From assembly GCA_023300235.1 (NCBI GenBank), contig JALZWN010000067.1, positions 1 through 34,485 of the forward strand: a stretch of DNA of 34,485 nucleotides, read 5' to 3'. Shown here in pieces: positions 33,880 through 34,485 of this stretch. The DNA is from Mariniblastus sp. GTDB taxonomy: Bacteria; Planctomycetota; Planctomycetia; Pirellulales; Pirellulaceae. Numbering within the stretch: position 1 is the first letter of the stretch; every line of letters begins with the position of its first letter. A model generated the notes under the pieces. That model saw only the letters and a program-made list of their open reading frames with translations, was not told the origin of the DNA and did not search any database. The position numbers and the translations under genes were made by a program.

Positions 33880-33966
33880 CAGGCTGATGGACCCACGTCG
33901 GATTTACTGTTGAGTTAATTTACTGCGACTATGTAATCGCGGACGTTATTCATCGCGGGCGTTATC
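33875..33966 (+). repeat. attC-like site 7, with duplicated right end
   Basis: The left end AATAAC, GATGGACCCACGTCG pairs with the right CTGCGACTATGTAATCGCGG, CGTTATT (ending 33950). The last 16 bp are then repeated as ATCGCGGGCGTTATCT (33951-33966), creating a second possible right end. The stop of cassette gene 7 lies in the left end. Confidence 0.75.
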
Positions 33967-34134
33967 TGACTGAACCAAGGCTGGAAATAACACACCTCAC
34001 TAACAACCTTGTCCTGAAATTTGCAAGGGTTTTAACTGCCTACTATTCTCACTTGGTGCAACCACTAGTGAAGCTCAAGACGCACAGACAAAAAAGCAAA
34101 ATCAAAGTGCCACCAGAGACTTATAAACACCAAG

Positions 34135-34230
34135 GTGATTCAGTTTTACAAAACAGAAAGCCGCTATAAATGACATCCTGACGCGTCAACGAGAATTTCC
34201 ACCGGTTCCTCGCTAACGCTTCGGACTAAC
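34135..34230. repeat. Dispersed palindromic repeat, decayed copy
   Basis: Aligns over 96 bp with 22344-22440 (GTGATTCAGTTTTACAA, CGCTATAAATG, GACGCGTCAACGAG, CCTCGCTAACGC), but the palindrome arms have diverged. A short minus-strand frame here is an effect of the repeat, not a gene. Confidence 0.75.
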
Positions 34231-34387
34231 ACCGCAACCGGCTTCAAAAAGTTGATCTTCACAATTGTAAATACCATCGTTGTACCGGCCAACACATCAA
34301 GCGGTTTTGACGATAGAATTAGACTCAGACTTTTTAGCAAAGCGACGGCCATGCATCTTTCAAAGCAGATGCCGATCACATTCAGAA

Positions 34388-34485
34388 ACGACTCCTAACT
34401 CAACGACTCCTAACTCAACGACTCCTAACTCAACGACTCCTAACTCAACGACTCCTAACTCAACGACTCCTAACTCAACGACTCC
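34388..34485. repeat. 15-bp tandem repeat reaching the window end
   Basis: Six perfect copies of ACGACTCCTAACTCA and eight bases of a seventh. The total number is unknown because the repeat continues past the window. The unit is a multiple of three and is open in some frames on each strand. Confidence 0.95.

Noticed and set aside
30711..33966. Interpretation of the regular palindromes as a CRISPR array.
   Set aside because: The units are 290-626 bp apart, variable in length and sequence, and separated by genes rather than short unique spacers.
34164..34379. Minus-strand 71-residue frame near the window end.
   Set aside because: One third of it is the decayed palindromic repeat; the rest has no recognisable content.

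Overview
The window most resembles a planctomycete chromosome of the Pirellulaceae (Rhodopirellula-like) type. The main reasons are the giant surface protein with an N-terminal LEPR-XLL motif, the large multi-module secretin, the dispersed palindromic repeats and the roughly balanced base composition. This assignment is inferred from gene content; no rRNA or marker comparison was possible.

Positions 1-12,100 hold mostly housekeeping and conserved genes: the 3' three quarters of lepA, an FHA-GAF-degenerate kinase protein, a small lipoprotein gene interrupted by an in-frame stop, surE, a mogA-type gene, a WYL-like small protein, a glycine-zipper protein, a QTMAN/GTDC1-type tRNA-queuosine mannosyltransferase homologue, an acyltransferase-3 followed by a CelD/FemAB-like GNAT, a class II tRNA-Ser(GGA), an S4 RNA-binding protein and mntR. 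Positions 12,107-18,388 are one 2093-residue secreted or surface protein on the minus strand. Its upstream region also contains a compact transcription unit on the plus strand: a good sigma70-like promoter, a perfect 10-base Shine-Dalgarno, a 13-residue peptide and a strong intrinsic terminator, which may be an undescribed small RNA or peptide gene.

Positions 19,253-22,170 (minus strand) encode a two-gene Mla-like lipid transporter: an MlaF ATPase fused to an MlaE permease, translationally coupled to a membrane-anchored protein with a possible MCE-like segment. Positions 22,848-28,280 carry a 1166-residue type II secretion/pilus-family secretin, a lipoprotein and a protein with a FliG-C-like end. 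A 130-bp MITE-like palindrome sits exactly in the secretin stop codon.

From about 29,700 to 33,970 the architecture changes. Small genes of unlike function, all on the plus strand and two of them damaged, are separated by seven related imperfect palindromes of 76-105 bp. These have AATAAC/GTTAT-type ends and a conserved right half. In cassettes 1, 2 and 7 the gene's stop codon lies inside or against the left end of the next palindrome. This is the layout of integron gene cassettes with attC sites, with no integrase in the window (a CALIN-like array). A truncated IS110-family transposase lies at its left edge beside what looks like half of an attC. I consider this the most interesting region.

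The window ends with a decayed copy of the dispersed palindrome and a 15-bp tandem repeat that runs off the end.
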